DNA from: Bradyrhizobium sp. RD5-C2 | GTDB taxonomy: Bacteria; Pseudomonadota; Alphaproteobacteria; Rhizobiales; Xanthobacteraceae | NCBI RefSeq assembly: GCF_019972155.1 | Contig: NZ_BOVL01000022.1 | Location: 404,779 to 468,778 of the forward strand | Direction of reading: 5' to 3' | Length of the DNA stretch: 64,000 nt | Shown: one piece after another, positions 1 to 8,496 of the stretch | Layout of the letters: every line of letters starts with the position of its first letter | How positions within the stretch are numbered: the stretch's first letter is position 1 | The notes under the pieces: generated by a model | Databases searched by the model: none | What the model saw: only the letters and a program-made list of their open reading frames with translations | Told to the model about the DNA's origin: nothing | Translations under genes and position numbers: made by a program

Positions 1-1710
1 GTTGAGGAAAAGATTGGTTAAGATCTGCCCATAGGCGCCGGGATAGCCGTCGATCAGGAGCCCGTCGGGCACATCGACGGACAGCGCGATGGCGGCCTTC
101 TTCAGCACCGGCCGCAGGCTCGCCACGATCTGGTCGGTCGCTTCGCTCAAGGCAAACTGGCGGCGTTCGGCATGCGATCGATCGACCGCGACCTGCTTGA
201 ACGACTGGATCAGTTCGCCGGCGCGCTGCAGGTTGGAGACCAGTTGTTGCGATGCGTCACGCGAGGCGCGCACGAATTCGTCGAGCTTGGAGCGGCGCAG
301 CGGCTCGGTCTTCAGATCGTTCTCGAACATCTCGCTGCGGCGGGCAAAGCTCGAGGCGACCGTCAGGCTGATGCCGATCGGATTGTTGACCTCGTGGGCG
401 ACGCCCGCGACGAGGCCGCCGAGCGCAGCGAGGCGCTCGGCATCGATCAGGTTTTGCTGGGCGGCGTTGAGCTCGAGCAGCGCGCTCTCGGCCTTCTCCT
501 TGGCGGTGCGCAGCTCGTCCTCGGTCTTGCGCTTGGCGATGGCGTTTTCGCGGAACACCTCGACCGCACGCGCCATGGCGCCGACCTCGTCCTTGGCCGA
601 GGTGCCCTGCACCGGCCGGTCGAGGTCGCCCGAGGTGATGGTGCGCATCGCGGCCATGATCTGCGCCAGCGGCAGCCGGATCGACAATGCGATCATGACG
701 CCGGCCGACATGATGACGCCGAGGAAGATCACGGCGATCGACAGCACCCGGCGCGAGATCGACGTCAGCGTCCTGTCGAAGGTCTCCTGCGCCTTCTGTT
801 CGCGCTGGCGCATCTTCACCGAGAGATCGTCGATCGCGCCGATCGCGTCGGCCTGGCTGGCGTCGATCGAGTTGCGCAACAGATCGGTGCGGTTGGTGAG
901 CTGTTCGCTGAGCTTGCCGAGCCCGTCGCGCAGCTCGGCGGTCTTGACCTTGAGCCGCGCCAACGCCATGCGCTGCAGATCGTTCTCGGCCATATCGGTC
1001 ATGACGGGGATCGTCTTCTCGATCGTATCGATGTTGCGGCGGGCTTCCTCGGCCGACGAGGAGGCCAGCGAGAGATAGTAGGCGTTGGCGGCGACCAAAA
1101 GCGAGGTGAAGGCTTCGCGCGACTTGCCGAGCGCGGGCCAGATCAGCGCGTCGCGATGGCCGGTGGCGCCCTCGATGATCGAATAGAGCCCGGCCATGTC
1201 CCTGGTCGGCGTCAGCACCTCTTCGTCATAGGTCTTGGAGATCTTGGTCTGCACGGTGCGCAATTCACCGAAGCCGTCGAGGAAGCGGCTGGTGACGCGC
1301 TCGAGCTGCTCGACCGAGCCCGACAGCATCGGGTCGGTCGAGGCCCGGTTGGTCAGCGTGCCGAGCACGGCTTCGCGCAGCAGCAGGATTTCCGCGAACA
1401 GGTCCGGGCTCGGCTGGTTGATGTAGCGATGGATCAGGTTCTGCAGACGGCTGGTCTCGCTTTCGAGCTTGGCCAGGATCTTGTCGGATTCACGGACCTG
1501 GCGGACATCGTCCCAGGCTGAGCCGAGCACCTTCGCGCCGTTCCAGATCAGCACCGCGAGCACGATCACGACCGCGGAATTGAGCAGCGCGATCGAAAGA
1601 ATGCGCCAGCGGATAGGCACCGCACGCAGGAGCTGGACGATGCGGAAACGGCCCTGCGGCCCAAAGGCCGCCCGCCGTCGCTTCGTCCCGTCCTGTTTGG
1701 GCGCGTCCAA
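1..1710 (-). CDS. Membrane sensor histidine kinase, C-terminus beyond window edge
   Basis: The minus-strand frame is open from position 1710 to the window edge, so about 570 residues are visible. It reads as a cytoplasmic N-terminus, a membrane segment near residues 34-56, a long helical periplasmic region, a second membrane segment near 322-342, a HAMP domain, a short coiled coil and a dimerisation domain with the H-box 'VAHEVNNPIG' (His near 438). The catalytic ATPase domain is only begun. No ATG fits; a TTG at 1710 preceded by GGAG is the best start. It lies 7 bases after the stop of the TRAP-type binding protein and is probably co-transcribed with it, which suggests that the binding protein presents ligand to this kinase. 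The kinase call is firm; the ligand is inference. Confidence 0.85.
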   Translation of the reverse strand, partial: MDAPKQDGTKRRRAAFGPQGRFRIVQLLRAVPIRWRILSIALLNSAVVIVLAVLIWNGAKVLGSAWDDVRQVRESDKILAKLESETSRLQNLIHRYINQPSPDLFAEILLLREAVLGTLTNRASTDPMLSGSVEQLERVTSRFLDGFGELRTVQTKISKTYDEEVLTPTRDMAGLYSIIEGATGHRDALIWPALGKSREAFTSLLVAANAYYLSLASSSAEEARRNIDTIEKTIPVMTDMAENDLQRMALARLKVKTAELRDGLGKLSEQLTNRTDLLRNSIDASQADAIGAIDDLSVKMRQREQKAQETFDRTLTSISRRVLSIAVIFLGVIMSAGVMIALSIRLPLAQIMAAMRTITSGDLDRPVQGTSAKDEVGAMARAVEVFRENAIAKRKTEDELRTAKEKAESALLELNAAQQNLIDAERLAALGGLVAGVAHEVNNPIGISLTVASSFARRSEMFENDLKTEPLRRSKLDEFVRASRDASQQLVSNLQRAGELIQSFKQVAVDRSHAERRQFALSEATDQIVASLRPVLKKAAIALSVDVPDGLLIDGYPGAYGQILTNLFLN

Positions 1711-1717
1711 GATCCGG

Positions 1718-2707
1718 TCACTCCATATTGCGGATGCGTTCGATCAGCGCTGATATCGCCGGATCGCGCTCCGCCTTGGCATAGATGCCGGCCACCGCTG
1801 CCTCGAACGGCTTGCGGTCGAAATCGGTCACGACCTTGACGCCCGCCAGCTCCGCCTGCTTGCGCGAGCGCTCCTCGAGCTCCCGCCACTTCTCGCGCAT
1901 GTAGAGGCTGGAGCGCTGCGCGGCTTCGCGGAAGATGATCTGTTCATCCGGCGTGAGGCTGGCCCAGGCCTTGCGCGACATCACCAGCACTTCGGGGCTC
2001 ACGGTGTGCTGGGTCAGGGTGTAGTAGCCGGCGTATTTGTAGTGGCCGGTGGTGACGAAGGACGGCCAGTTGTTCTCCGCGCCGTCGATCAGCCGGTTGG
2101 CGAGCCCGGTCAGCACCTGGCCGTAGGCCATCTGGATCGGCTGGGCACCAAGCGCGTGGATCATGTCCGACATCTGCTCGGATTGCTGCACCCGCAGCCG
2201 CAGCCCCTTGAGATCGTCGAGCGAACGCACCGGGTGGACGCTGTTGTAGATCGAGCGGGCGCCGGAATCGTAGAAGGTCAGCCCGACGAAGCCGTGGGCC
2301 TCGAGGCTGTTCAGGATGTCGTTGCCGATCGGTCCATCCAGCACATGCTGCAGGTGCTCAAGGGATCGAAACAGGAACGGCATCGCCAGCACGTTCACGG
2401 AAGGCACCATGGTTCCGATCAGCGCGACATTGGTCCGGTTCAGATCGATGGCGCCGGCCCGGGTCTGCTCCAGCGTCTCCTTTTCCTCGCCGAGTTGGCG
2501 GGAATGGAAGACCACGATGTGGTGCCGGCCGCCGGTGCGTTCGGCGATCAGCCGGTCCATGTAATTCAGCGCCTGGACCGTCGGATAGTCCTCATTCTGG
2601 GTATCGGCGGTGCGGAATTCGCGCGCAAAAGCGCTCGTCGAGACCGCTGTGCATAACAGCGCGACGGCAAGCGTTATTGTCCGCGAAAGGCCGGCGCGGC
2701 GGTACAC
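1718..2707 (-). CDS. TRAP-type (DctP family) periplasmic solute-binding protein
   Basis: This 329-residue protein has a Sec signal peptide (residues 1-28, ending near 'STSAFA') followed by a DctP fold. Family-typical stretches are 'DLKGLRLRVQQSE' and 'ENNWPSFVTTGHYKYAGYYT', the latter covering the region where the conserved substrate-carboxylate arginine and aromatic residues usually lie. DctP proteins bind C4-dicarboxylates, sugar acids or related organic acids. No small (DctQ) or large (DctM) TRAP membrane subunit is present in the visible neighbourhood. A histidine kinase follows within 7 bases instead, so a sensory role is plausible. The start is GTG at 2707, with an AGGGG ribosome site about ten bases upstream. 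Confidence 0.87.
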   Translation of the reverse strand: MYRRAGLSRTITLAVALLCTAVSTSAFAREFRTADTQNEDYPTVQALNYMDRLIAERTGGRHHIVVFHSRQLGEEKETLEQTRAGAIDLNRTNVALIGTMVPSVNVLAMPFLFRSLEHLQHVLDGPIGNDILNSLEAHGFVGLTFYDSGARSIYNSVHPVRSLDDLKGLRLRVQQSEQMSDMIHALGAQPIQMAYGQVLTGLANRLIDGAENNWPSFVTTGHYKYAGYYTLTQHTVSPEVLVMSRKAWASLTPDEQIIFREAAQRSSLYMREKWRELEERSRKQAELAGVKVVTDFDRKPFEAAVAGIYAKAERDPAISALIERIRNME

Positions 2708-2831
2708 TGGTTACAATTCCCCTTGTGATTTGTGTCCAGGGCGGGAGCAAAAGGTTCAACGCTTTTAGCAGAATGGCAGTGGTTCGCCCATCGGCCAAAC
2801 GCTAGAACGGCGCTGCAACCTGCGGTGTCGA

Positions 2832-2860
2832 TTGAATTTACGGTTGTAGCGCCGTATGAC
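2832..2860 (+). promoter_or_regulatory. Possible sigma-70 promoter for the UgpB-like gene
   Basis: TTGAAT at 2832-2837 and TATGAC at 2855-2860 are separated by 17 bases, about 30 bases before the GTG start at 2890. It sits in the 182-base region between two divergent binding-protein genes. This is a pattern match only. Confidence 0.35.
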
Positions 2861-2889
2861 CGCGTGTTGGCATCCGGGAACGACTCGTT

Positions 2890-4209
2890 GTGAAGTTCGC
2901 CTTGAAGCTGTTGTATCTCGCCGTCGCGACCCTTCTGCTTGTGGCACCAGCGCAAGCGGCGACCGAGATCATGTGGTGGCACGCGATGTCGGGCGAGCTC
3001 GGCAAGCAGCTCGAAAAACTCGCCGCCGACTTCAACGCCGCGCAATCCGACTACCGGATCGTGCCGGCCTACAAGGGCAACTACACCGAGACCGTCACCG
3101 CGGCGATCTTCGCGTTCCGCTCGCGCAGCCAGCCGGCGATCGTTCAGGTCAACGAGATTGCCACCGCAACCATGATGGCGGCGCGCGGCGCGATCTATCC
3201 GGTGTTCGAGCTGATGCGCGATCAGTCGGCGGCGTTCGCGCCGTCGGCCTATCTGCCCGCGGTGGCCGGCTACTATGCCGATGTCGACGGCAACATGCTG
3301 TCGTTCCCGTTCAACGCCTCGACGCCGATCCTGTATTACAACAAGGATATGTTCCGCTCCGCCGGGCTCGATCCGAGCGTGCCTCCGAAGACCTGGCCCG
3401 AGCTCGGCGTCGCCGCCAAACGACTGCGTGCCGCGGGTGCGATGTGCGGCGTGACCACGTCATGGCCGTCCTGGATCAATGTCGAGAACTTCTCCGCCTT
3501 TCACAATTTGCCGATCGCGACCAGGTCCAACGGCTTTGCCGGGCTCGACGCGCAGCTGGTCTTCAACAACCCGATCGTGCTGCGCCACATCGCGCAGCTG
3601 GCGCAATGGCAGGCCGACAAGACCTTCGATTACAGCGGCCGCGGGCAGGCGGCCGAGCCGCGTTTTCAAAAGGGCGAATGCGGGATCTTCATCGGCTCGT
3701 CAGGCACGCGCGCCGACATCCAGGCCAATTCGAAATTCGAGGTCGGCTACGGCATGATGCCGTATGAGCCTGACGTGCAGGGCGCGCCGCAGAATTCGAT
3801 CATCGGCGGTGCGACGCTGTGGGTGCTGCGCGACCGGCCGCGCGCCGAATATGCGGGGGTGGCAAAATTCTTCGCCTATCTGTCGCGGCCGGAGGTGCAG
3901 GCCGCCTGGCACCAGAACACCGGCTATTTGCCGATCACCCGCGCCGCATTCGATCTCAGTCGTACGCAGGGATTCTACGAGCGCAATCCAGGTGCCTCGA
4001 TCTCGATCGAGGAGGTCACGCTGAAGCCGCCGACCGACAATTCCAAGGGCATTCGGCTCGGCTCGTTCGTCCTGATCCGCGACGTGATCGAGGAGGAGCT
4101 CGAGCAGGTGTTCGCCGGCAAGCGTTCGGCGCAGGCAGCGATGGACAACGCCGTCGAGCGCGGCAACCGCCTGCTGCGCCAGTTCGAGCGCGCCAACCCG
4201 GACCGGTGA
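2890..4209 (+). CDS. Extracellular solute-binding protein, family 1 (UgpB-like)
   Basis: This 439-residue protein carries a Sec signal peptide ('LLVAPAQA' near residue 23) and a family 1 binding-protein fold. The opening 'EIMWWHAMSGELGKQLEKL' and the later 'PFNASTPILYYNKDMF' are characteristic of glycerol-3-phosphate/glycerophosphodiester binding proteins (UgpB). It starts with GTG at 2890 and is transcribed away from the TRAP-type binding protein. No ugpA, ugpE or ugpC partner follows; the next gene encodes an APH-fold kinase. It therefore either serves a transporter encoded elsewhere or has a sensory role with the neighbouring kinase. The fold is secure, the ligand only likely. Confidence 0.87.
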   Translation: MKFALKLLYLAVATLLLVAPAQAATEIMWWHAMSGELGKQLEKLAADFNAAQSDYRIVPAYKGNYTETVTAAIFAFRSRSQPAIVQVNEIATATMMAARGAIYPVFELMRDQSAAFAPSAYLPAVAGYYADVDGNMLSFPFNASTPILYYNKDMFRSAGLDPSVPPKTWPELGVAAKRLRAAGAMCGVTTSWPSWINVENFSAFHNLPIATRSNGFAGLDAQLVFNNPIVLRHIAQLAQWQADKTFDYSGRGQAAEPRFQKGECGIFIGSSGTRADIQANSKFEVGYGMMPYEPDVQGAPQNSIIGGATLWVLRDRPRAEYAGVAKFFAYLSRPEVQAAWHQNTGYLPITRAAFDLSRTQGFYERNPGASISIEEVTLKPPTDNSKGIRLGSFVLIRDVIEEELEQVFAGKRSAQAAMDNAVERGNRLLRQFERANPDR

Positions 4210-4239
4210 GGGGCACATCCAGTCCGCTCGCTTTCTTTT

Positions 4240-4345
4240 CCGTCACCCTGAGGAGCCGCGAAGCGGCGTCTCGAAGGGTCGACGGCCACCAGTCGGGCCG
4301 TGCATCCTTCGAGGCTCGCTCCGCTCGCACCTCAGGATGACGGGA
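4240..4345. repeat. Composite palindromic intergenic repeat (family A)
   Basis: Complementary ends (CGTCACCCTGAGG at the left, CCTCAGGATGACGG at the right) flank internal arms including TCGAAGG and CCTTCGA. Very similar elements occur at 26036-26175 and 36416-36517. It follows the UgpB-like gene and may act as a transcript end or RNA stabiliser. Confidence 0.75.
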
Positions 4346-4373
4346 GATAGATTCCGCTACGAGATTCCTTGAA

Positions 4374-5324
4374 ATGATATCCCTTCCGCCCATCACCGAC
4401 TACGACACCTACCGCGCCTGGCGCGGTGACACGTCGCGCTGGCTGCCGGTCGCGCGCGATATCGCCGACAGCCACGGGCTGTCCTGTGGCACGCCGCATG
4501 TGTTCTCGACCGGCACCAACCTCGTCGTCGGGCTCGACGGTGAGCTGATCCTGAAATTGTTTCCGCCGTTTCTGCGCCCGCAATTCGCGTCCGAGCGCGG
4601 CGCGCTTGCCGAGCTGCGCGGACGGCTCGGCATTCCGATCCCGGATCTCGTTGCGGAGGGCGAGCGCGACGGCTGGCCCTATCTCGTCATCACGCGCCTC
4701 GCCGGCACCGTCGGCTCGGAGGTGTGGCCGTCGCTGCCGGAAGCCGAGCGCGAGCGCGTGCTCGGCGAGATCGGCGCCGTGATTGCCGAAGTGCAGCGCG
4801 TGCCGCCCGGCAGCCTGCTTGCGATCGAGCCGCGCTGGGAGGCCTTCATGCGCGGACAGATCGCGCAGTGCCGGGCGCGGCATGAGCGGCTCGGCCTGCC
4901 GGCGAAATTCCTCACCTCGCTCGACGATCTCCTGCGTGACGCCACTGAGTTGATCCCGATGCACGCGCCGCCGGTGATCCTGACCGGCGAGTACATTCCG
5001 GAGAATTTCCTGCTCGGCCGCCGCCCCGACGGCTGGCACGTCGCCGGCCTTTTCGACTTCGGCGACGTTCGGACGGGGTGGGGCGAGTACGATCTGCTCG
5101 GTCCCAGCGCCTTCATGGCCGCCGGTCATCCGCGCCGCGTGCGCAGCCTGTTCGATGGCTACGGCATCCCGCGCAGCGAGGTGACTTTCACGCTGAAGCG
5201 GCGGCTGCTGGCGCTCATGATGCTGCACTCGGCCAGCGATCCGCTCCGGCACATCTGCATCGCGGGCTGGCCGGACCGGGTCGACGATCTCGTGCAGTTG
5301 CAGGAGTTGGTTTGGCCCGACTGA
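4374..5324 (+). CDS. APH-family (aminoglycoside phosphotransferase fold) kinase
   Basis: This 316-residue protein has the two-lobed APH/choline-kinase layout: an N-lobe with 'LILKLFPPF' (probable ATP-binding lysine), a catalytic loop near residues 203-212 and a metal-binding 'LFDFGDVRTGWGEYDL' motif. The catalytic loop reads 'LTGEYIPENFLL' where the family usually has HGDxxxxN, so the histidine is lost and the catalytic aspartate position holds glutamate. The DFG-like aspartate and the loop asparagine are kept. It could phosphorylate a small hydroxylated metabolite; an antibiotic-resistance role cannot be claimed. The ATG at 4374 closely follows a palindromic repeat, and it appears monocistronic. 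Confidence 0.8.
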   Translation: MISLPPITDYDTYRAWRGDTSRWLPVARDIADSHGLSCGTPHVFSTGTNLVVGLDGELILKLFPPFLRPQFASERGALAELRGRLGIPIPDLVAEGERDGWPYLVITRLAGTVGSEVWPSLPEAERERVLGEIGAVIAEVQRVPPGSLLAIEPRWEAFMRGQIAQCRARHERLGLPAKFLTSLDDLLRDATELIPMHAPPVILTGEYIPENFLLGRRPDGWHVAGLFDFGDVRTGWGEYDLLGPSAFMAAGHPRRVRSLFDGYGIPRSEVTFTLKRRLLALMMLHSASDPLRHICIAGWPDRVDDLVQLQELVWPD

Positions 5325-5496
5325 CGTCGGTCGCCGGTCAGAAAGCGAGCAATATCTATGGTGCGCCTATCTATTGAGCAGATAGCTCTTCTTTGTATGC
5401 AATGCTTGCCGTCCTAATTGACGTCAGAACAAGATACCTTCGGCAATTTCTCCTATATCTCCAGTGTGTTATCGCCTCATAAGGTTTCGTTAAGGG

Positions 5497-5513
5497 TTGG
5501 CACAATCCTTGCG
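5497..5513 (+). promoter_or_regulatory. Sigma-54 (RpoN) -24/-12 promoter
   Basis: TTGGCAC at 5497-5503 and TTGC at 5509-5512 place the invariant GG (5499-5500) and GC (5511-5512) exactly ten bases apart, as RpoN promoters require. The ATG of the ABC binding protein is at 5556, leaving a leader of about 32 bases. The upstream 5325-5496 stretch is AT-richer than its surroundings and holds an inverted repeat (5367-5385), but no clear NtrC site was recognised. Confidence 0.72.
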
Positions 5514-5555
5514 ATCTGAGTTCCAAGGCCGTTCTCAAGGGCGTTGGAGCATCAC

Positions 5556-7178
5556 ATGAAGCGTCGCGATTTCCTCAAATCGGTGTCTGGACTGGCAGCG
5601 GGGGCGCTGGCGCCGACCGCGCCCGCGATCTGGTCGCCGGCCAAGGCCGACGCGCGCTCCGAGACGCTGCTGATCGTCTCCGAAGGCGGTCCCAACAATC
5701 TCGATATCCACGGCGTCGGCACCAACGTGCCCGGCTATGAGGTGTCGTGGAATTGCTACGACCGGCTGATCAGCCACGAGATGAAGAGCGGTCCGGGCGG
5801 CGTGCCCTATTACGACCGCGACAAGTTCAAGCCCGAGCTCGCCGAGGACTTCAACATCGGCGACATGTCGGTCACCTTCAAGCTGCGCAAGAACGCCAAA
5901 TTCCACGACGGCACGCCGGTGACGGCGAAGGACGTCAAATGGTCGCTCGACCGTGCCGTCAGCGTCGGCGGCTTCCCGACCTTCCAGATGAGCGCGGGCT
6001 CGCTGACCAAGCCCGAGCAGTTCGTCGTCGTCGATGACCACACCGTGCGCGTCGACTTCCTCAAGAAAGACAAGCTCACGATCCCCGACCTCGCTGTCAT
6101 CGTGCCCTGCGTCGTCAACTCCGAGCTGGTGAAGAAGAACGCCAGCGAGAAGGATCCGTGGGGCCTCGAATTCACCAAGCAGCAGACTGCGGGCTCCGGC
6201 GCCTACAAGGTGACCAAATGGACCGCGGGCACCGAAGTGGTCATGGAGCGCAACGACGACTGGGTCTCCGGCCCGATGCCCAAGATCAAGCGCGTGATCT
6301 GGCGCATGGTGCCGCAGGCCGGCAACCGCCGCGCGCTGCTCGAACGCGGCGATGCCGATATCTCCTACGAACTGCCGTTCAAGGATTTCCAGGAGATGAA
6401 GACGAACGGCAAGCTCAACGTGGTCTCGCTGCCGTTCTCCAACGGCATCCAGTACATCGGCATGAACGTGACCAAGCCGCCGTTCGACAATCCGAAGGTG
6501 CGGCAGGCGATGGCCTATGCAATGCCGTACCAGAAGATCATGGATGCGGTGCTGTTCGGTCTCGCCAACCCGATGTTCGGCGCACCGAAGGACAAGCCGA
6601 CCGAGGTCGCCTGGCCGCAGCCGACCAAATACAACACCGACATGGAAAAGGCCAAGGCGCTGTTAGCCGAGGCCGGCTACGCCAACGGCTTCGAGACCAC
6701 GATCTCGTTCGACCTGAACTTCGCAGGAGTCAACGAGCCGCTCTGCGTGCTGGTGCAGGAGAGCCTCGCGCAGCTCGGCATCAAGACCACCATCAACAAG
6801 GTGCCCGGCGCCAACTGGCGCACCGAGCTCACCAAGAAGGAAATGCCGCTGTTCACCAACGTGTTCTCGGGCTGGCTCGATTACCCCGAGTACTTCTTCT
6901 ACTGGTGCTATCACGGCAACAATTCGATCTTCAACACGATGAGCTACAAGTCGCCGGAGATGGACAAACTCATCGACGGCGCGCGCATCGCCGCCGCCAA
7001 CGGCGACACCGCGGCCTACGACGCCGACGTCAAGGGTTTCGTCGATCTCGCCTACACCGACATTCCGCGCATCCCGCTCTATCAGCCGTTCGTCAACGTC
7101 GCGATGCAGAAGAACATCTCGGGCTACCAATACTGGTTCCACCGCCGCCTCGACTATCGCGCGATGGCGAAGGGGTGA
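5556..7178 (+). CDS. ABC transporter substrate-binding protein, family 5 (DppA/OppA-like), Tat-exported
   Basis: The 540-residue protein starts 'MKRRDFLKSVSGLAAGALA', a textbook twin-arginine signal peptide, so it is probably exported folded. The body is a family 5 binding protein as used for peptides, nickel or opine-like compounds ('DMSVTFKLRKNAKFHDGTPV', 'NNPKVRQAM'-type stretch). I chose ATG 5556 over an in-frame TTG at 5544 because GGAG at 5546-5549 is correctly spaced and the twin-arginine motif lies at its very start. Permeases and a fused ATPase follow on the same strand, then amide-hydrolysing enzymes, so the ligand is more likely a nitrogen-rich amide or ureide than a peptide. That substrate assignment is inference from context. 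Confidence 0.9.
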   Translation: MKRRDFLKSVSGLAAGALAPTAPAIWSPAKADARSETLLIVSEGGPNNLDIHGVGTNVPGYEVSWNCYDRLISHEMKSGPGGVPYYDRDKFKPELAEDFNIGDMSVTFKLRKNAKFHDGTPVTAKDVKWSLDRAVSVGGFPTFQMSAGSLTKPEQFVVVDDHTVRVDFLKKDKLTIPDLAVIVPCVVNSELVKKNASEKDPWGLEFTKQQTAGSGAYKVTKWTAGTEVVMERNDDWVSGPMPKIKRVIWRMVPQAGNRRALLERGDADISYELPFKDFQEMKTNGKLNVVSLPFSNGIQYIGMNVTKPPFDNPKVRQAMAYAMPYQKIMDAVLFGLANPMFGAPKDKPTEVAWPQPTKYNTDMEKAKALLAEAGYANGFETTISFDLNFAGVNEPLCVLVQESLAQLGIKTTINKVPGANWRTELTKKEMPLFTNVFSGWLDYPEYFFYWCYHGNNSIFNTMSYKSPEMDKLIDGARIAAANGDTAAYDADVKGFVDLAYTDIPRIPLYQPFVNVAMQKNISGYQYWFHRRLDYRAMAKG

Positions 7179-7246
7179 GGGTGTGATGCGCGCAGTCCGC
7201 GACGATCTCGCGTGTTTGCCTCGTAGTGAGGTGGCCACATCTCTCA

Positions 7247-7432
7247 GGCTCCCTCCCCCCTTGTGGGGGAGGGTGGGGAGAGGGGTAAGCCGCATACTCG
7301 AAAGAACGACATCGACCGAGATCGTGCCCAACCATTCGCAGCATCACGCGCGGATCAGCGGAGCGTTCTGTTTGGCATCGGAGCAAGCGGCACCCCTCTC
7401 CCCAACCCTCCCCCACAAGGGGGGAGGGAGCC
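7247..7432. repeat. Long inverted repeat (family D) between binding protein and permease genes
   Basis: A 40-base purine/pyrimidine-biased arm at 7247-7286 and a 41-base arm at 7392-7432 are reverse complements apart from one extra base in the second. About 105 bases separate them. The pair fills the 300-base gap between the binding-protein and first permease genes. Folded in RNA it could reduce read-through, so that the binding protein is made in excess. Family D copies occur at 22213-22480 and 32781-32958. Confidence 0.85.
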
Positions 7433-7478
7433 CTGACAGTCCCGTTGTGGCTTTGCCTGATGCCATCAGGAGCACGCC

Positions 7479-8492
7479 ATGCTGACCCTCATCGGCAAGC
7501 GGCTGCTGTTTGCGATCCCGTCGCTGATCGGGGTGGTGATTGTGACGTTCCTGCTGACCCGCGCGCTGCCGGGCGATCCGGCGGCGTATTTCGCTGGGCC
7601 AGCGGCAACCAAGGAAGCGGTCGACCAGATCAGGAAGAAGCTCGGCTTCGACAAGCCGCTGATCGAGCAGTTCGTCCGCTACACCAACGATCTCGCCCAT
7701 GGCGATCTCGGCACGTCGCTCACCACGGGGCAGCCGGTGGCCGCCGAGCTGCGCAACCGCCTGCCGGCATCGGCCGAACTCACGCTGCTCGGCCTCGTTG
7801 TCTCGATCGTGATCGCGATCCCGCTCGGCGTGCTGGCGGCGACGCGGCCGGGCTCCTGGATAGATCATCTCTGCCGCGTCACCACGACGGCCGGCGTGTC
7901 GCTGCCGGTGTTCTTCACCGGGCTGGTGCTGGTTTACGTGTTCTACTTCCGGCTCGGCTGGTCGCCGGCGCCGCTCGGCCGGCTCGACGTGTTCTACAGT
8001 ACGCCGCCGACCGTCACCGGCTTCTATCTCATCGACACACTCATCGCGCGCGACTTCGAGGCGTTCCGTTCGGCGTTCAGCCAATTGATCCTGCCGGCGG
8101 TGACGCTCGCGATCTTTTCGCTGGCGCCGATCGCGCGCATGACGCGCGCCTCGATGCTGGCGGTGCTGGCGTCCGATTTCGTCCGCACCGCGCGCGCCAG
8201 CGGCCTGTCGCCCGGCAAGGTGATCGTGACCTACGCCTTCCGCAACGCGATGCTGCCGGTCATCACCACGCTCAGCATGGTGTTCTCCTTCCTGCTCGGG
8301 GCCAATGTGCTGGTGGAGAAGGTGTTCGCCTGGCCCGGCATCGGCTCCTACGCGGTCGAGGCGCTGATCGCGTCCGATTTCGCACCGGTGCAGGGTTTTG
8401 TCCTCACCATGGCGGTCATGTACGTGCTGCTGAATCTCCTGATCGACATCCTCTATGGCGTGATCGATCCACGCGTGCGGCTGGAGGGTTGA
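7479..8492 (+). CDS. ABC transporter permease, DppB type
   Basis: This 337-residue membrane protein has the family opening 'KRLLFAIPSLIGVVIVTFLL', about six membrane helices, and the cytoplasmic EAA-like loop near 'VRTARASGLSPGKVIVTYA', which contacts the ATPase. The C-terminal 'LNLLIDILYGVIDPRVR' is diagnostic of DppB/OppB. It pairs with the DppC-type permease that begins four bases downstream. The protein forms half of the inner-membrane channel of the importer. The ATG at 7479 follows the inverted repeat and an AGGAG-type site. Confidence 0.93.
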   Translation: MLTLIGKRLLFAIPSLIGVVIVTFLLTRALPGDPAAYFAGPAATKEAVDQIRKKLGFDKPLIEQFVRYTNDLAHGDLGTSLTTGQPVAAELRNRLPASAELTLLGLVVSIVIAIPLGVLAATRPGSWIDHLCRVTTTAGVSLPVFFTGLVLVYVFYFRLGWSPAPLGRLDVFYSTPPTVTGFYLIDTLIARDFEAFRSAFSQLILPAVTLAIFSLAPIARMTRASMLAVLASDFVRTARASGLSPGKVIVTYAFRNAMLPVITTLSMVFSFLLGANVLVEKVFAWPGIGSYAVEALIASDFAPVQGFVLTMAVMYVLLNLLIDILYGVIDPRVRLEG

Positions 8493-8496
8493 AACC

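Noticed and set aside
89..1521. Long plus-strand open frames over the left-edge histidine kinase
   Set aside because: They are low-complexity, Arg/Ser/Ala-rich translations opposite a minus-strand frame with clear HAMP and H-box motifs.
7247..7432. CRISPR or integron-type array in repeat-rich gaps
   Set aside because: The repeats are single inverted pairs, not regularly spaced direct repeats with unique spacers.
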